A stretch of DNA of 64,000 nt from Acidobacteriota bacterium (GTDB lineage Bacteria; Acidobacteriota; Terriglobia; Bryobacterales; Bryobacteraceae), in the NCBI GenBank assembly GCA_018268935.1, contig JAFDVS010000028.1, positions 35,710-99,709 of the forward strand. Reading direction: 5' to 3'. Under the pieces are notes generated by a model. It saw nothing but the letters and a program-made list of their open reading frames with translations, ran no database searches and was not told where the DNA came from. Positions 8,199 through 16,275 of the stretch are shown in pieces. Each line of letters starts with the position of its first letter. Within the stretch, counting starts at the first letter, position 1. The translations under genes and the position numbers were made by a program.

Positions 8199-9617
8199 TT
8201 AGTAGGGGGCGCCCGGGATTTTTTTCACGGGCGCCTGCGGTGGGAAGCCGGAGTCGGGATGACGAGGGATCCAGAAGCGGAGCGGGCCTTGGGCTTTGCC
8301 GTAGGGCCGGACGCGCGGGCCGTCGTGTGTGCCGTCGCCGAGGTCGGCTCTTGCTTCTTGGAGGAGGCCTTTTAGCTTGGTTACAATTTGCGGGTTGGCG
8401 GCGGCTACGTCTTTCGATTCGGAGATGTCGTCTTTGAGGTTGTAGAGTTCTCCGGTGATGTGGAGTTTCCAGTCGCCTTGACGGACTCCGCGGAGTTGAT
8501 TGGCGTGGTAGTAGTAGAACTGTTTGTAGGCGGACTTGGCCGCGGGTTGGTTGAAGAGGAGCGGGGTGAGGTCCTGGCCGTCGATGACGCGGTCGGGGGG
8601 CGGGTTGAGGCCGGCGAGTTTGGCGAAGGTGGGGAGCACGTCCATGTTGGAGACGATTTCGTCGGAGACGCGGGCTTTGGGGATTTTGTTGGGCCACCAG
8701 GCGATGGCGGGGACTCGGATGCCGCCTTCCCAGGTGCTGCCTTTGTTGCCTCGGAGTGGCGTGTTGACGGCTCGCGGTGTGCCTCCGTTGTCGGAGAGGA
8801 AAATGACGAGGGTGTTGTTGGCGAGTTTGAGGCGGTGGAGAGTCGAGAGGATTTCGCCGACGCTCCAGTCGATCTCGGCGACGGAGTCTTCGTAGAGGGA
8901 TTTGCCCGACTTGCCGCGCCAGGCTTTGCCAGCCGCTAAGGGGGCGTGCACCATGGAGTGCGGGAGGTAGAGGAAGAAGGGTTTTGTCTGGTTCTTTTCG
9001 ATGAATTGGATGGCTTCTTTGGTGTAAGCCTCGGTGAGGAAGTCCTGGTCAGTGACTTCCTGCAGCAGTTTGTCGTTGCGGAGGAGCGGGAGCGGCGGGT
9101 GCGGATATTCCTGGATGGCGTTGGGCTTCGGCGCGGGGCGCATGTCGTTGGAGTAGGGGATGCCGTAGTAGTAGTCGAAGCCGTGGCGGGTGGGGAGGAA
9201 TTCGGGTTGATCGCCGAGGTGCCATTTGCCGATGCAGCCGGTGGAGTAGCCGCCTTGTTTGAGGAGACGGGCGACGGTGATCTCTTTGGGGTTGAGACCG
9301 TGCCAATCGCCGGGCATGAGGACGGCGTGCCAGGAACCGAAGGAGAGGCCGACGCGCTTGGGATAGCAGCCGGTCATGAGTGCGGATCGCGATGGGGAGC
9401 AGACGGGGGCGGCGTACCAGGAGGTGAAGCGCAATCCTTCTTTGGCCATGCGCGCGAGGTTGGGTGTGTAGTTGATCTCGCTGCGGTATGGCTCGATATC
9501 CGCGTAGCCCATGTCATCGATGTTGATGAGGATGAGATTGGGGCGCTGCGGAGCGCGCTGCGCCGGAGCGGTGAGGGCTCCGGCGAGCGTGGAAAGGATG
9601 GCACGGCGAGAGAACAT
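8199..9617 (-). CDS. Exported arylsulfatase-family sulfatase
   Basis: The 472-residue protein begins with an RR-containing signal sequence (MFSRRAILSTLAGAL, Tat-like). The type I sulfatase core opens with LILINIDDMGYAD (metal aspartates). The formylglycine site is CSPSRSALMTG with Cys73, so activation needs a formylglycine-generating enzyme or a radical-SAM maturase. The fold continues through GKWHLG and FLSDNGG. Family role: hydrolysis of sulfate esters, probably on polysaccharides, outside the cytoplasm. Its ATG shares one base with the stop codon of the upstream dehydrogenase gene (TGATG at 9617), so the two are translationally coupled. Length is normal. Confidence 0.9.
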   Translation of the reverse strand: MFSRRAILSTLAGALTAPAQRAPQRPNLILINIDDMGYADIEPYRSEINYTPNLARMAKEGLRFTSWYAAPVCSPSRSALMTGCYPKRVGLSFGSWHAVLMPGDWHGLNPKEITVARLLKQGGYSTGCIGKWHLGDQPEFLPTRHGFDYYYGIPYSNDMRPAPKPNAIQEYPHPPLPLLRNDKLLQEVTDQDFLTEAYTKEAIQFIEKNQTKPFFLYLPHSMVHAPLAAGKAWRGKSGKSLYEDSVAEIDWSVGEILSTLHRLKLANNTLVIFLSDNGGTPRAVNTPLRGNKGSTWEGGIRVPAIAWWPNKIPKARVSDEIVSNMDVLPTFAKLAGLNPPPDRVIDGQDLTPLLFNQPAAKSAYKQFYYYHANQLRGVRQGDWKLHITGELYNLKDDISESKDVAAANPQIVTKLKGLLQEARADLGDGTHDGPRVRPYGKAQGPLRFWIPRHPDSGFPPQAPVKKIPGAPY

Positions 9618-10624
9618 CAGTAGCCTTTGTTTTTGTCGACGACGTTGATGAGCGGCATGCCTTCGGCGAAGCGGCGGATGTTTTCCTTGATGGTGTTGCT
9701 CATGCGGGCGGCGTCGGCGTCGGAGCGGCCTGCGATGTGCGGAGTGATGATGGCGTTGGGGAATTTCCAGAGGGAGTTGCCTTCGGGGAGAGGCTCGGGG
9801 TCAGTGACGTCGACGCCGGCGCCGGCGATGCGCTTCGAATCGAGGGCTTTAACGAGGGCGGGAAGGTCGTAGATTCCGCCACGGCTGACGGCGATGAAGA
9901 AGCTATCTTTCTTCATGAGCTCGAATTGCTGCGGGCCCATCATTTTGTGGCTCTTTTCGGTGTGCGGGGCGGAGATGAAGACGACGTCGGCTTGCGGGAT
10001 GACTTCGTTGAGCTGGTCTGGTTTGACGTAGCGGGAGACGAAGGGATTCATGGGCATGTCTTCGGGGTCGACGCCGATGACTTTCATGCCGAAGGCCCAG
10101 GCGCGGATGGCGATTTGGGTGCCGATGCCACCGACGCCGATGACGACGGCGGTTTTATCTTTCAGTTCGAGGAGGCCTTCGCGGCCGCCGACCCATTTGC
10201 CGGATTCGCGCATTTGGATGAACTTGGGGATATTGCGGGTGAGCGCGAGGAGCATGGCTAGGGCGTGGTCTGCGATTTCGGGGCCCTGCACGATTTGATT
10301 GTTGGTGAGGATGATTTTGGAATCGCGAAGGTCAGTGCCGCCGGATTTGTGGAGGACGGTTTCGACGCCTGCGCTGCGGATGGCGGTCCAGCGGAGTTTC
10401 TTTCCGGCGCGGACCATTTGGGGAGTGATAGTTCCGATGAAGGCGTCGGCATCGACGATTTCCTGCATCACGTTTTCTTTGGTGACGGGGACGATTTTGA
10501 CTTTGTTGCTGACGGCCTGGAATTCACGGATCTCTTCAGGGGCCACGCCCATGGCGAGAATCTTGAGGGTCTGCGCGGAGAGCGAGAGGGCGCAGATGGA
10601 GAACAGGAGGACGAGCTTGGTCAT
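9617..10624 (-). CDS. D-isomer-specific 2-hydroxyacid dehydrogenase with export signal
   Basis: The protein has 335 residues from ATG 10624, chosen over GTG 10633 because GAGG lies 8 bp upstream of the ATG. Residues 1-18 (MTKLVLLFSICALSLSAQ) form a signal peptide. The rest is a complete NAD(P)-dependent D-2-hydroxyacid dehydrogenase: GVGGIG at 163-168 (Rossmann), Arg in VSRGG (about 248), Glu in VDVTDPEPLPEG (about 277) and His in ITPHIAG (about 296). Family role: reversible oxidation of D-2-hydroxy acids to 2-keto acids. An exported NAD-dependent enzyme is unusual because the cofactor is cytoplasmic. The gene is coupled to the sulfatase by a 1-bp overlap. Confidence 0.88.
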   Translation of the reverse strand: MTKLVLLFSICALSLSAQTLKILAMGVAPEEIREFQAVSNKVKIVPVTKENVMQEIVDADAFIGTITPQMVRAGKKLRWTAIRSAGVETVLHKSGGTDLRDSKIILTNNQIVQGPEIADHALAMLLALTRNIPKFIQMRESGKWVGGREGLLELKDKTAVVIGVGGIGTQIAIRAWAFGMKVIGVDPEDMPMNPFVSRYVKPDQLNEVIPQADVVFISAPHTEKSHKMMGPQQFELMKKDSFFIAVSRGGIYDLPALVKALDSKRIAGAGVDVTDPEPLPEGNSLWKFPNAIITPHIAGRSDADAARMSNTIKENIRRFAEGMPLINVVDKNKGY

Positions 10625-10653
10625 GGTTAGCACCTCGGTGAGTTAAAGAATGG

Positions 10654-11778
10654 TCATTGTATCAATGCGTGGTTCGAGAAGGGGAGGGTGATGCGGCGGT
10701 TGGACTTTTTGTTTTCGACGATGAGGTTGGCGCCTTCGAGGCGGACATCGTCGACGCGGTCAAAGCCGGCGGGGACTTTGGTGACGAACATGAGGAAGCG
10801 GGCGTTGAGTTTCGATTTGGCTTGCAGCCAGCGGAAGGTGGGCGCGCCGAATAGCGGGGTCATGGAAAGGAGGTCGGCTTTGGTGGTGTCGTAGGGTTGC
10901 ATGCCGAACTCGAGGCCCCAGGCGTAGGCTCCGTTGGCGGGGTAGTGCATCCAGTGCTGGACCCAGGCGTAATCGTTGCGGGGGAAGAGATAGCCGAGCA
11001 TGAGGTTCGTTTCGGTGTCGATGGCGGTGATGAATTCGTGGTTGCGGGAGGGGTCCATGAGGCAGCCGATGTGGTTCATGGTGTCGTTTTTGGCGGGGGA
11101 AGTGCGGAGGTTGCCGAAGCCGGGGAGTTCGGGCCACTTGAAGTTTTGGGCGGAGGGGAAGGTGCGGGGGCCGGTGCGCTCGCCTTTGTAGGGTTTCGTT
11201 TGGCAGTCGATGGTGGACTGGTCGACGATGGTTTTGCCGAGCTTGAGGAAGGGTGCGCCGATGGTGGCGTGCTCGGCCCAGAGGATGACGCGGTCAAAGG
11301 GAAGCTCGCTTTCGAGCTCGGATTCGACGAGGACGATTTGCTCGTTGGGGCTGATGGTGATTTTGCGGGTGAGGTTTTCCTGGACTAGCGGGAGACGGAC
11401 TTTGAAGGTGGCGGATGAGTTGGTGGAGGTGGTTAGTTCCCAGGGGAGTTTGTTGGCTTCGCCGTGGCCGGGGAGGCCGGCGGCCTGCTCGGGTTTGGTG
11501 ACGGGGCCGAAGCCGTCGACGCAGAGGAAGTGGCCTTTGGAGGGGCCGAAGTTGGGGCGCTGGTTGAGTTCGCGGGCCATGCGGGCGGGGTCCCACATGG
11601 TGTTGAGGTGGTTGGGGTCGTCGTTGAGGGTGAAGGAGGCGAATGCGCCTCCGGTGGGGAGGACGATGAGTTTGATTTTCTCGTTGGAGAAGAGGATGCC
11701 GTCGGCGCCTTCATGGGTTACTTTTTGCTGGGCGGCGAGGGGGATGGTGAGGAGGAGTGGGATTAGGATTTGGAGCAT
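10654..11778 (-). CDS. Exported galactose-mutarotase-like protein of unknown function
   Basis: The 374-residue protein has signal peptide MLQILIPLLLTIPLAAQ. The remainder is beta-rich with features of the galactose mutarotase-like/carbohydrate-binding superfamily: LIVLPTGGAFASF near the start, a WAEHATIG motif in the middle and WGLEFGMQPYD near the end. I do not recognise a named family with confidence. It lies 29 bp upstream of the dehydrogenase/sulfatase pair on the same strand, so the three may form one unit for extracellular carbohydrate processing. It is divergent from the FG-GAP gene, with a family-1 repeat between them. Confidence 0.65.
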   Translation of the reverse strand: MLQILIPLLLTIPLAAQQKVTHEGADGILFSNEKIKLIVLPTGGAFASFTLNDDPNHLNTMWDPARMARELNQRPNFGPSKGHFLCVDGFGPVTKPEQAAGLPGHGEANKLPWELTTSTNSSATFKVRLPLVQENLTRKITISPNEQIVLVESELESELPFDRVILWAEHATIGAPFLKLGKTIVDQSTIDCQTKPYKGERTGPRTFPSAQNFKWPELPGFGNLRTSPAKNDTMNHIGCLMDPSRNHEFITAIDTETNLMLGYLFPRNDYAWVQHWMHYPANGAYAWGLEFGMQPYDTTKADLLSMTPLFGAPTFRWLQAKSKLNARFLMFVTKVPAGFDRVDDVRLEGANLIVENKKSNRRITLPFSNHALIQ

Positions 11779-11816
11779 GGCCTTCGGATTATGATACAGA
11801 AGACTTGAGGCTGACT

Positions 11817-11863
11817 GTGTAGCCTTCCCAGGCTACACTGCGGCCTGGAGGCCCGTCGCCACC
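11817..11863. repeat. Family-1 palindromic repeat, copy c (full form, covarying stem)
   Basis: Hairpin I at 11817-11838 has arms GTGTAGCCT and AGGCTACAC around TCCC. Relative to copies b and f two stem pairs are changed on both sides (T-A to G-C and C-G to T-A), preserving pairing. Hairpin II follows with the core GGCCTGGAGGCC; the left flank is 3 bp shorter than in copy b. It sits between divergent gene starts, so it cannot act only as a terminator. Confidence 0.8.
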
Positions 11864-11885
11864 GAAGCATGGTAGTGTAGCGGGA

Positions 11886-13283
11886 ATGATTCGTGTTGCT
11901 GTTGGTGTGGCGCTGTTTCTGGCGCAGGTGGTGACGGTGGAGGATACGCCGACGCGGGCTCGGGCGGCGAGTGGGGAGTATATTTCGTGGCGGGAACATT
12001 TGATTGATGATGAGCGGTTGGGTGGTGTGGCGATCCGGGGCGGGGATGGGTTGCAGTTGGCGGATTTCGATCGCGATGGGGTGATGGATATTGTGTCGGT
12101 GCACGAGGATAGTAACCATGTGCGGCTGGCGTTTGGGTCGCGGGATCCGGATAAATGGGTGTTGCAGACTCTGGGGGAAGGCGATGAGGTGGGGGCGGCG
12201 GAAGATGCGGCGGTGGGGGATTTGAATGGCGATGGGTATGCGGATGTGGTGGTGGCTTGTGAGTTGGGGCATTTGATTTATTTCGAGAATCCGGGGAAGG
12301 CGGGGGCTCGGACGGCTCGGTGGAAGCGGGTGGTGTTGAAGAATACCGCCGGGCGCGGTTCGTGGATTCGGGTGTTTTTGGCGGATTTGGATGGCGATGG
12401 GCGGTTGGAGGCGGTGGCGGCGAATAAGGGCGAGCAGTTGGTGACGAATGTGCCGGGGGAGCCGATTCCGGAGGTACTGCGGAAGCCGTTGCCGGTGTCT
12501 CTGTTTACGGTGCCTCGGGCGCCGCTGCGGGAGAAGTGGGTGGAACGGGAGTTGATCCGGTTTCTGATTCCGACGAATTCACCGGTGGTGGATATTGATG
12601 GGGATGGGGATTTGGATGTGCTGGCGGCGAGTAGGGGTGAGTTTCGGATGTATTGGCTGGAGAATGTGCGGAAGAAGCCGCTGGAGTTTCGGAAGCATGC
12701 GTTGCGGATTGAGGGGATTGCGGAGGGGGCTCCTGGGCCGTGGGCGTTTATGACGGATTTTGGGGATTTGAATGGGGATGGACGGAAGGATATGGTGTTG
12801 GGGGGCGGGAAGGGTAGGGTGATTTGGCTGGAGCAGCCGGCGGGGTTGGATGGGGTGTGGAAACGGCATGCGATTGGGAGCACGTTTCCGGATTCTCCGA
12901 CGGCGATGACGCTGGTGGATTTGAATGGGGATGGACGGTTGGATGTGGTGACGGGTGGGTATAGCCAGAATCCTCGGGAGAAGGATGGGGAGGAGATAAC
13001 GGCGGAGAGCGTGGTGGGACGGATTGCGTGGTTTGAGAATGGGGTGAATGGGTGGGTGAGGCACGATATTTCGCGGACGAAACGGGGAATGTATGATGTT
13101 TTTGTGGCCAGGGATATGGATGGAGATGGGGATTTGGATTTAATCGGGACGCGGGGGAATAGCGGGGAGTTTGATGGGGTGTTCTGGTTGGAGCAGGTGC
13201 GTACGCGGGAGGCGGGGAAGGCGTTTGTGCGGGCTCGGGGGAAGGAGAGCATGGCTTTGCCGTTGCCGAAGGGGGAGAGGTGA
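11886..13283 (+). CDS. Exported FG-GAP/VCBS repeat protein
   Basis: The 465-residue protein has an N-terminal hydrophobic signal (MIRVAVGVALFLAQVV). Repeated FG-GAP/VCBS blades carry calcium-binding loops (DFDRDGVMD, DLNGDGYAD, DLDGDGRLE, DIDGDGDLD, DLNGDGRKD, DLNGDGRLD, DMDGDGDLD). The seven loops fit an integrin-like seven-bladed propeller. Probable role: extracellular carbohydrate or protein binding. The C-terminal residues (ALPLPKGER) look like extension into the next gene's ribosome-binding region: its stop TGA (13281-13283) lies 2 bp before the ATG of the NACHT-FGE gene, so the two are probably translated together. Confidence 0.88.
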   Translation: MIRVAVGVALFLAQVVTVEDTPTRARAASGEYISWREHLIDDERLGGVAIRGGDGLQLADFDRDGVMDIVSVHEDSNHVRLAFGSRDPDKWVLQTLGEGDEVGAAEDAAVGDLNGDGYADVVVACELGHLIYFENPGKAGARTARWKRVVLKNTAGRGSWIRVFLADLDGDGRLEAVAANKGEQLVTNVPGEPIPEVLRKPLPVSLFTVPRAPLREKWVERELIRFLIPTNSPVVDIDGDGDLDVLAASRGEFRMYWLENVRKKPLEFRKHALRIEGIAEGAPGPWAFMTDFGDLNGDGRKDMVLGGGKGRVIWLEQPAGLDGVWKRHAIGSTFPDSPTAMTLVDLNGDGRLDVVTGGYSQNPREKDGEEITAESVVGRIAWFENGVNGWVRHDISRTKRGMYDVFVARDMDGDGDLDLIGTRGNSGEFDGVFWLEQVRTREAGKAFVRARGKESMALPLPKGER

Positions 13284-13285
13284 GT

Positions 13286-15925
13286 ATGGCTTTGGTGAGA
13301 GTTTTTGTTGCGTCGCCGAGTGATGTGGAGGAGGAGCGGGGGCATGTGGCCGCGGTGGCGGCGGCGTTGAATGGGTATGTGGCGGAGTTGCATGGGGTGC
13401 AGTTCCGGGTGGTGGGGTGGCGGACGGATGTGCGGTTTCGTGTTGACGTGAAGGGGCCGCAGGGGCCGATTGATGTGGATGTGCCGGTGGAGAAGTGCGA
13501 TGTGGTGGTGGGGATTTTTTGGAAGCGGTTTGGGCCGGGGACGGTGGATGAGGTGCGGCGCGCGGTTGGGGCGAAGAAGCCGGAGGTGGTGTTGTGCTTT
13601 AACAAGACTCCGTGGTCGCCGGAGAACGAGGATGAGGGGGAGCACATGATGGGGATTCTGAAGTTTCGGAAGGAGATTCCGGGGCTTCATTTGGATTATG
13701 TGGGGGAGCAGGATTTTCGGGATAAGATTCGGGGGTGGTTTGAGAAGTACTTGAAGGCGCATTTCCCGATTGCTGGTGGCAAGGCGGTGGCTGGTGATCC
13801 TACTCGGTATAACCAGAAACTGCGGGAGGAGACTTCGTACTTCGAAGTTCAGGGGTTGGAGGTGGGGGATAGCAAGGTGTACCGGTGGCCGATTGAGGAG
13901 TTCTATATTCCGTTGACGACCGCGGGTTCCGTGCCATTGGTGGAGGCGCTGTCGGCGCATCGGAAGTTGTTTGTGGTGGGGGATCCGGGGGCGGGGAAGA
14001 GTACGTTTCTGCGGCTGATGGCGTATCGGGCGTGCAATGAGTATGCGGGCGGCGGGCCTTTGCCGTTGCTGATCGGGGCGTCGGCGCTGGCTGAGTTTGT
14101 GAAAGGTTCCTCCGATCTCTCGGCGGACTGGATTGCGCAGTTCGCGGGTTCGCAGTGTGAGAAGAACAACCGGGAGTTGGGGGCGGAGTATTTTCGCGCG
14201 GTGTTGAAGGCGGGCCGGTGTCTGGTGTTGATCGATGGGATGGATGAGACTCCGGATGAAAGGCAGCGGGGGCGGTTGGCGAAATTGATTCAGAACGCGG
14301 CGCTGGCGTATGACAAGTGCCGGTTTGTGGTGACGTCGCGGCCGGAGGGAAAGGTTCCGATTGCGGATTTTGCGGAGACGCAGATTTCGGATCTGGAGCC
14401 GGATGCGATTCGGGCGTTTCTGGCGAAGTTGGCGAAGCATTTGTACTCGACGGATGGGGATCGGGCACTGACGTTTCAAGCGGAGTTGGAGAAGGCGGTG
14501 GACGGACGGCGTGAGATCCGGAAAATGACGCGGAATCCGGTGATGCTGACGGCGCTGGTGGTGTTGCAGCATAACAACGTGAAGCTGCCCGAGAAGCGCG
14601 CGGAGTTGTATGGGTCGATTCTGGGGTGGTTGTCGAAGCAGCGGGCGAAAGATGACCGGTTGCCGGCGAAGGAGTGTTTGCTGCGGCTGCGGGAGTTGGC
14701 GTTGGCGATGCAGAACGCCGAAGGCGGGCGGCGGAAGCAGGTTACGGTGCATTGGGCGGGGGAGCAGTTGGCGCACCGGTTTGGTGGACGGGAGAAGGCG
14801 GAGCATTTTTTGCGTGCGGAGCAGATGGATAGCGGGATAGTGGTGAGCCGGGGGAAGGAACTGGCGTATTGGCATCTGACGTTTCAGGAATATCTGGCGG
14901 CGTGGGAGATTGCGGGGTGGGCGGATGGGGATCAGCATAAGTTGCTTGTGTCCAGTGGGAAGATCCATGCACCGGAATGGCGGGAGACGGTGCTGTTGTA
15001 CACGGCGATGTTGCATGAGGCCGGGGCGCCGAAGGTGGATGCTCTGCTGAAAGAGATTCTGGACAAGATGGGGCCGGGGTTGGCGGATCGGGCGAAGTGC
15101 GTGGGGTTGATTGGGGCTCTGTTGCGGGATTTGGTGGGGTATGAGGTGACGGATCCACGTTATGCGGAATCTTTGTGTTTGGTGATGGATATTTTTGACA
15201 AGGAGAAGTCGAAGGGGGTGAGGTTTGAGGATCGGCTGGCGGCGGCGGAGGCTTTGGGGGTTGCGGGGGATCCTCGGATTGTGGAGCAGGAGTGGGTGAG
15301 GATTCCGGAGACGCGGAATTATTGGATTGGGGCAAAGAGTGATGATAAGGAGGCTTGGGAGGATGAGCCTTTGCGCGAGGTGAACCTGGCTGAGTTCCGG
15401 ATTGGGAAGTATCCGGTGACAGTGTTGCAGTATGCGGAATTTGTGGAGGATGGGACGACTCCGGATCGGGTGCCGGAGAGGTGGGAGGAGCAACAGGAGC
15501 ATCCGAATTGGCCGGTGGTGAACGTGACTTGGCATCAGGCTACGGCGTATTGTGAGTGGGCCGGGGTGCGGTTGCCGACGGAAGAAGAATGGGAACGCGC
15601 GGCGCGTGGTCCGGAGTGTACGAAGTATCCGTGGGGGAATAAGGACATCGATCCTTCGCGAGCGAATTACGATATGAAGGTCGGCAAGCCGACGCCGGTG
15701 GGGCTGTATCCGAGCGGGGCGAGTGCGGAGGGCGCGCTCGATTTGATTGGGAATGTTCTGGAGTGGACGTCGTCGGAATGGGAGAAGGGGAGTGGGACGT
15801 ACGTGTGGCGGGGCGGTTCCTTCCTCAGCAATCGTAGGTACGCGCGCGCGTCGTGCCGTAACTACTACCTGCCGCTCGGGCAGTACCTTTATCTGGGGTT
15901 TCGGGTGGCCGGGGGAATCACTTGA
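13286..15925 (+). CDS. DUF4062-NACHT-FGE protein; probable DGR variable (target) protein
   Basis: The protein has 879 residues from ATG 13286, with GGAGAGG 5 bp upstream; GTG 13280 overlaps the previous stop and is the alternative. Domain order: DUF4062-like N-terminus (about 3-110; RVFVASPSDVEEER), a TIR-like fold often used as an effector; NACHT NTPase with Walker A GDPGAGKST (232-240) and Walker B LVLIDGMDE (313-321); a helical region; and a C-terminal formylglycine-generating-enzyme-like (C-type-lectin fold) domain (about 685-879; RLPTEEEWERAARG, GNVLEWTSSEW, WRGGSF). The FGE domain is a ligand-binding scaffold here and not a sulfatase activator. Its last 40 residues correspond to a template-like copy downstream with differences only at template adenines, affecting Y839, L847, S848, Y852, C857 and Y860 (the change in R850 is silent). 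Likely a cytoplasmic conflict sensor with a diversifiable binding face. Confidence 0.88.
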   Translation: MALVRVFVASPSDVEEERGHVAAVAAALNGYVAELHGVQFRVVGWRTDVRFRVDVKGPQGPIDVDVPVEKCDVVVGIFWKRFGPGTVDEVRRAVGAKKPEVVLCFNKTPWSPENEDEGEHMMGILKFRKEIPGLHLDYVGEQDFRDKIRGWFEKYLKAHFPIAGGKAVAGDPTRYNQKLREETSYFEVQGLEVGDSKVYRWPIEEFYIPLTTAGSVPLVEALSAHRKLFVVGDPGAGKSTFLRLMAYRACNEYAGGGPLPLLIGASALAEFVKGSSDLSADWIAQFAGSQCEKNNRELGAEYFRAVLKAGRCLVLIDGMDETPDERQRGRLAKLIQNAALAYDKCRFVVTSRPEGKVPIADFAETQISDLEPDAIRAFLAKLAKHLYSTDGDRALTFQAELEKAVDGRREIRKMTRNPVMLTALVVLQHNNVKLPEKRAELYGSILGWLSKQRAKDDRLPAKECLLRLRELALAMQNAEGGRRKQVTVHWAGEQLAHRFGGREKAEHFLRAEQMDSGIVVSRGKELAYWHLTFQEYLAAWEIAGWADGDQHKLLVSSGKIHAPEWRETVLLYTAMLHEAGAPKVDALLKEILDKMGPGLADRAKCVGLIGALLRDLVGYEVTDPRYAESLCLVMDIFDKEKSKGVRFEDRLAAAEALGVAGDPRIVEQEWVRIPETRNYWIGAKSDDKEAWEDEPLREVNLAEFRIGKYPVTVLQYAEFVEDGTTPDRVPERWEEQQEHPNWPVVNVTWHQATAYCEWAGVRLPTEEEWERAARGPECTKYPWGNKDIDPSRANYDMKVGKPTPVGLYPSGASAEGALDLIGNVLEWTSSEWEKGSGTYVWRGGSFLSNRRYARASCRNYYLPLGQYLYLGFRVAGGIT
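15800..15925 (+). other. Variable-repeat-like 3' end of the NACHT-FGE gene (DGR VR)
   Basis: Positions 15800-15866 align without gaps to 16033-16099 (offset 233). Of 67 sites 59 match; the eight differences are 15800 T, 15824 C, 15825 T, 15828 G, 15835 T, 15839 T, 15855 G and 15863 T, each opposite an A in the downstream copy. The changed codons are mostly AAC in that copy. From 15867 to the stop codon the two copies diverge at non-A positions too, so the 3' part is not a clean VR/TR match. Confidence 0.7.
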
Positions 15926-15974
15926 ATTTTTTCCCTTTTCCCTTGAAATTTTGAGGAAAGCCACGTGGGGGAGT

Positions 15975-15996
15975 CCGAGGGGGCTAGCCCCCTCGG
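15975..15996. other. Perfect 22-bp palindrome between VR and TR-like copy
   Basis: The half-site CCGAGGGGGCT is followed directly by its reverse complement. It lies 50 bp after the stop codon. There is no T-run after it, so it is not a canonical intrinsic terminator. In the Bordetella phage DGR a hairpin/cruciform just downstream of VR aids target recognition; a similar role here is inference. A short pyrimidine tract (about 15927-15942) precedes it. Confidence 0.6.
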
Positions 15997-16032
15997 CGGA
16001 CGCTGCTATACTGATCGGCGGAACACGGCCGT

Positions 16033-16157
16033 AACGTGTGGCGGGGCGGTTCCTTCAACAACAATCGAAGGAACGCGCGCGCGTCGTACCGTAACAACTG
16101 CCGGCCGGTCGGCGGGAGCGTGCTATTCCGCTTCCGGGCCGTGGTCCGGCGGCAGAA
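16033..16157 (+). other. Template-repeat-like copy of the FGE 3' end (DGR TR candidate)
   Basis: Read in the frame of the target gene this non-coding copy begins AAC GTG TGG and carries AAC, AAC, AAT, CGA, AGG, AAC and later AAC AAC: the adenine-rich AAC codon pattern of DGR templates. It has 17 adenines in the 67 bp that align to the target, eight of which differ there; none of the 50 other sites differs. It continues to an FGE-like end (FRFRAVV when translated). A TATACT box at 16007-16012 could start a template RNA, but no good -35 is visible. The surrounding gene-free stretch 15926-16275 holds the palindrome, this copy and family-2 repeat 1. No reverse transcriptase or Avd gene is present in the window. 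Confidence 0.65.
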
Positions 16158-16163
16158 GGTGAA

Positions 16164-16194
16164 GGACCGCTTGCTGACGCGCGCGGCTCCGAAG
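16164..16194. repeat. Family-2 (REP-like) repeat, copy 1
   Basis: Sequence core CCGCTTGCTGACGCGCGCGG followed by CTCCGAAG. It is an imperfect palindrome (CCGC/GCGG ends). It lies between the TR-like copy and the RAYT gene. Copies 2 to 4 differ mainly at the base after TTGCT (G, T, C, C). Confidence 0.75.
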
Positions 16195-16275
16195 ATTGGC
16201 TCGGAGCTCAAGCGAAAATGGACGACGTTTGGCGCGGGTGAGGAGGATTTCCCTTGTATATTGGGGAATGATTGG

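Noticed and set aside
13286..15925. The FGE domain as the activating enzyme for the sulfatase at 8199
   Set aside because: It is a C-terminal module of a NACHT protein, about 200 residues, with a DGR-like variable end; such domains act as binding scaffolds and not as sulfatase maturases.
12278..15964. A very long open frame (over 1200 codons) on the minus strand opposite the FG-GAP and NACHT-FGE genes
   Set aside because: Low-complexity Arg/Pro/His/Leu-rich translation, no domains, and both genes opposite are well-defined families. It results from the strand composition bias.
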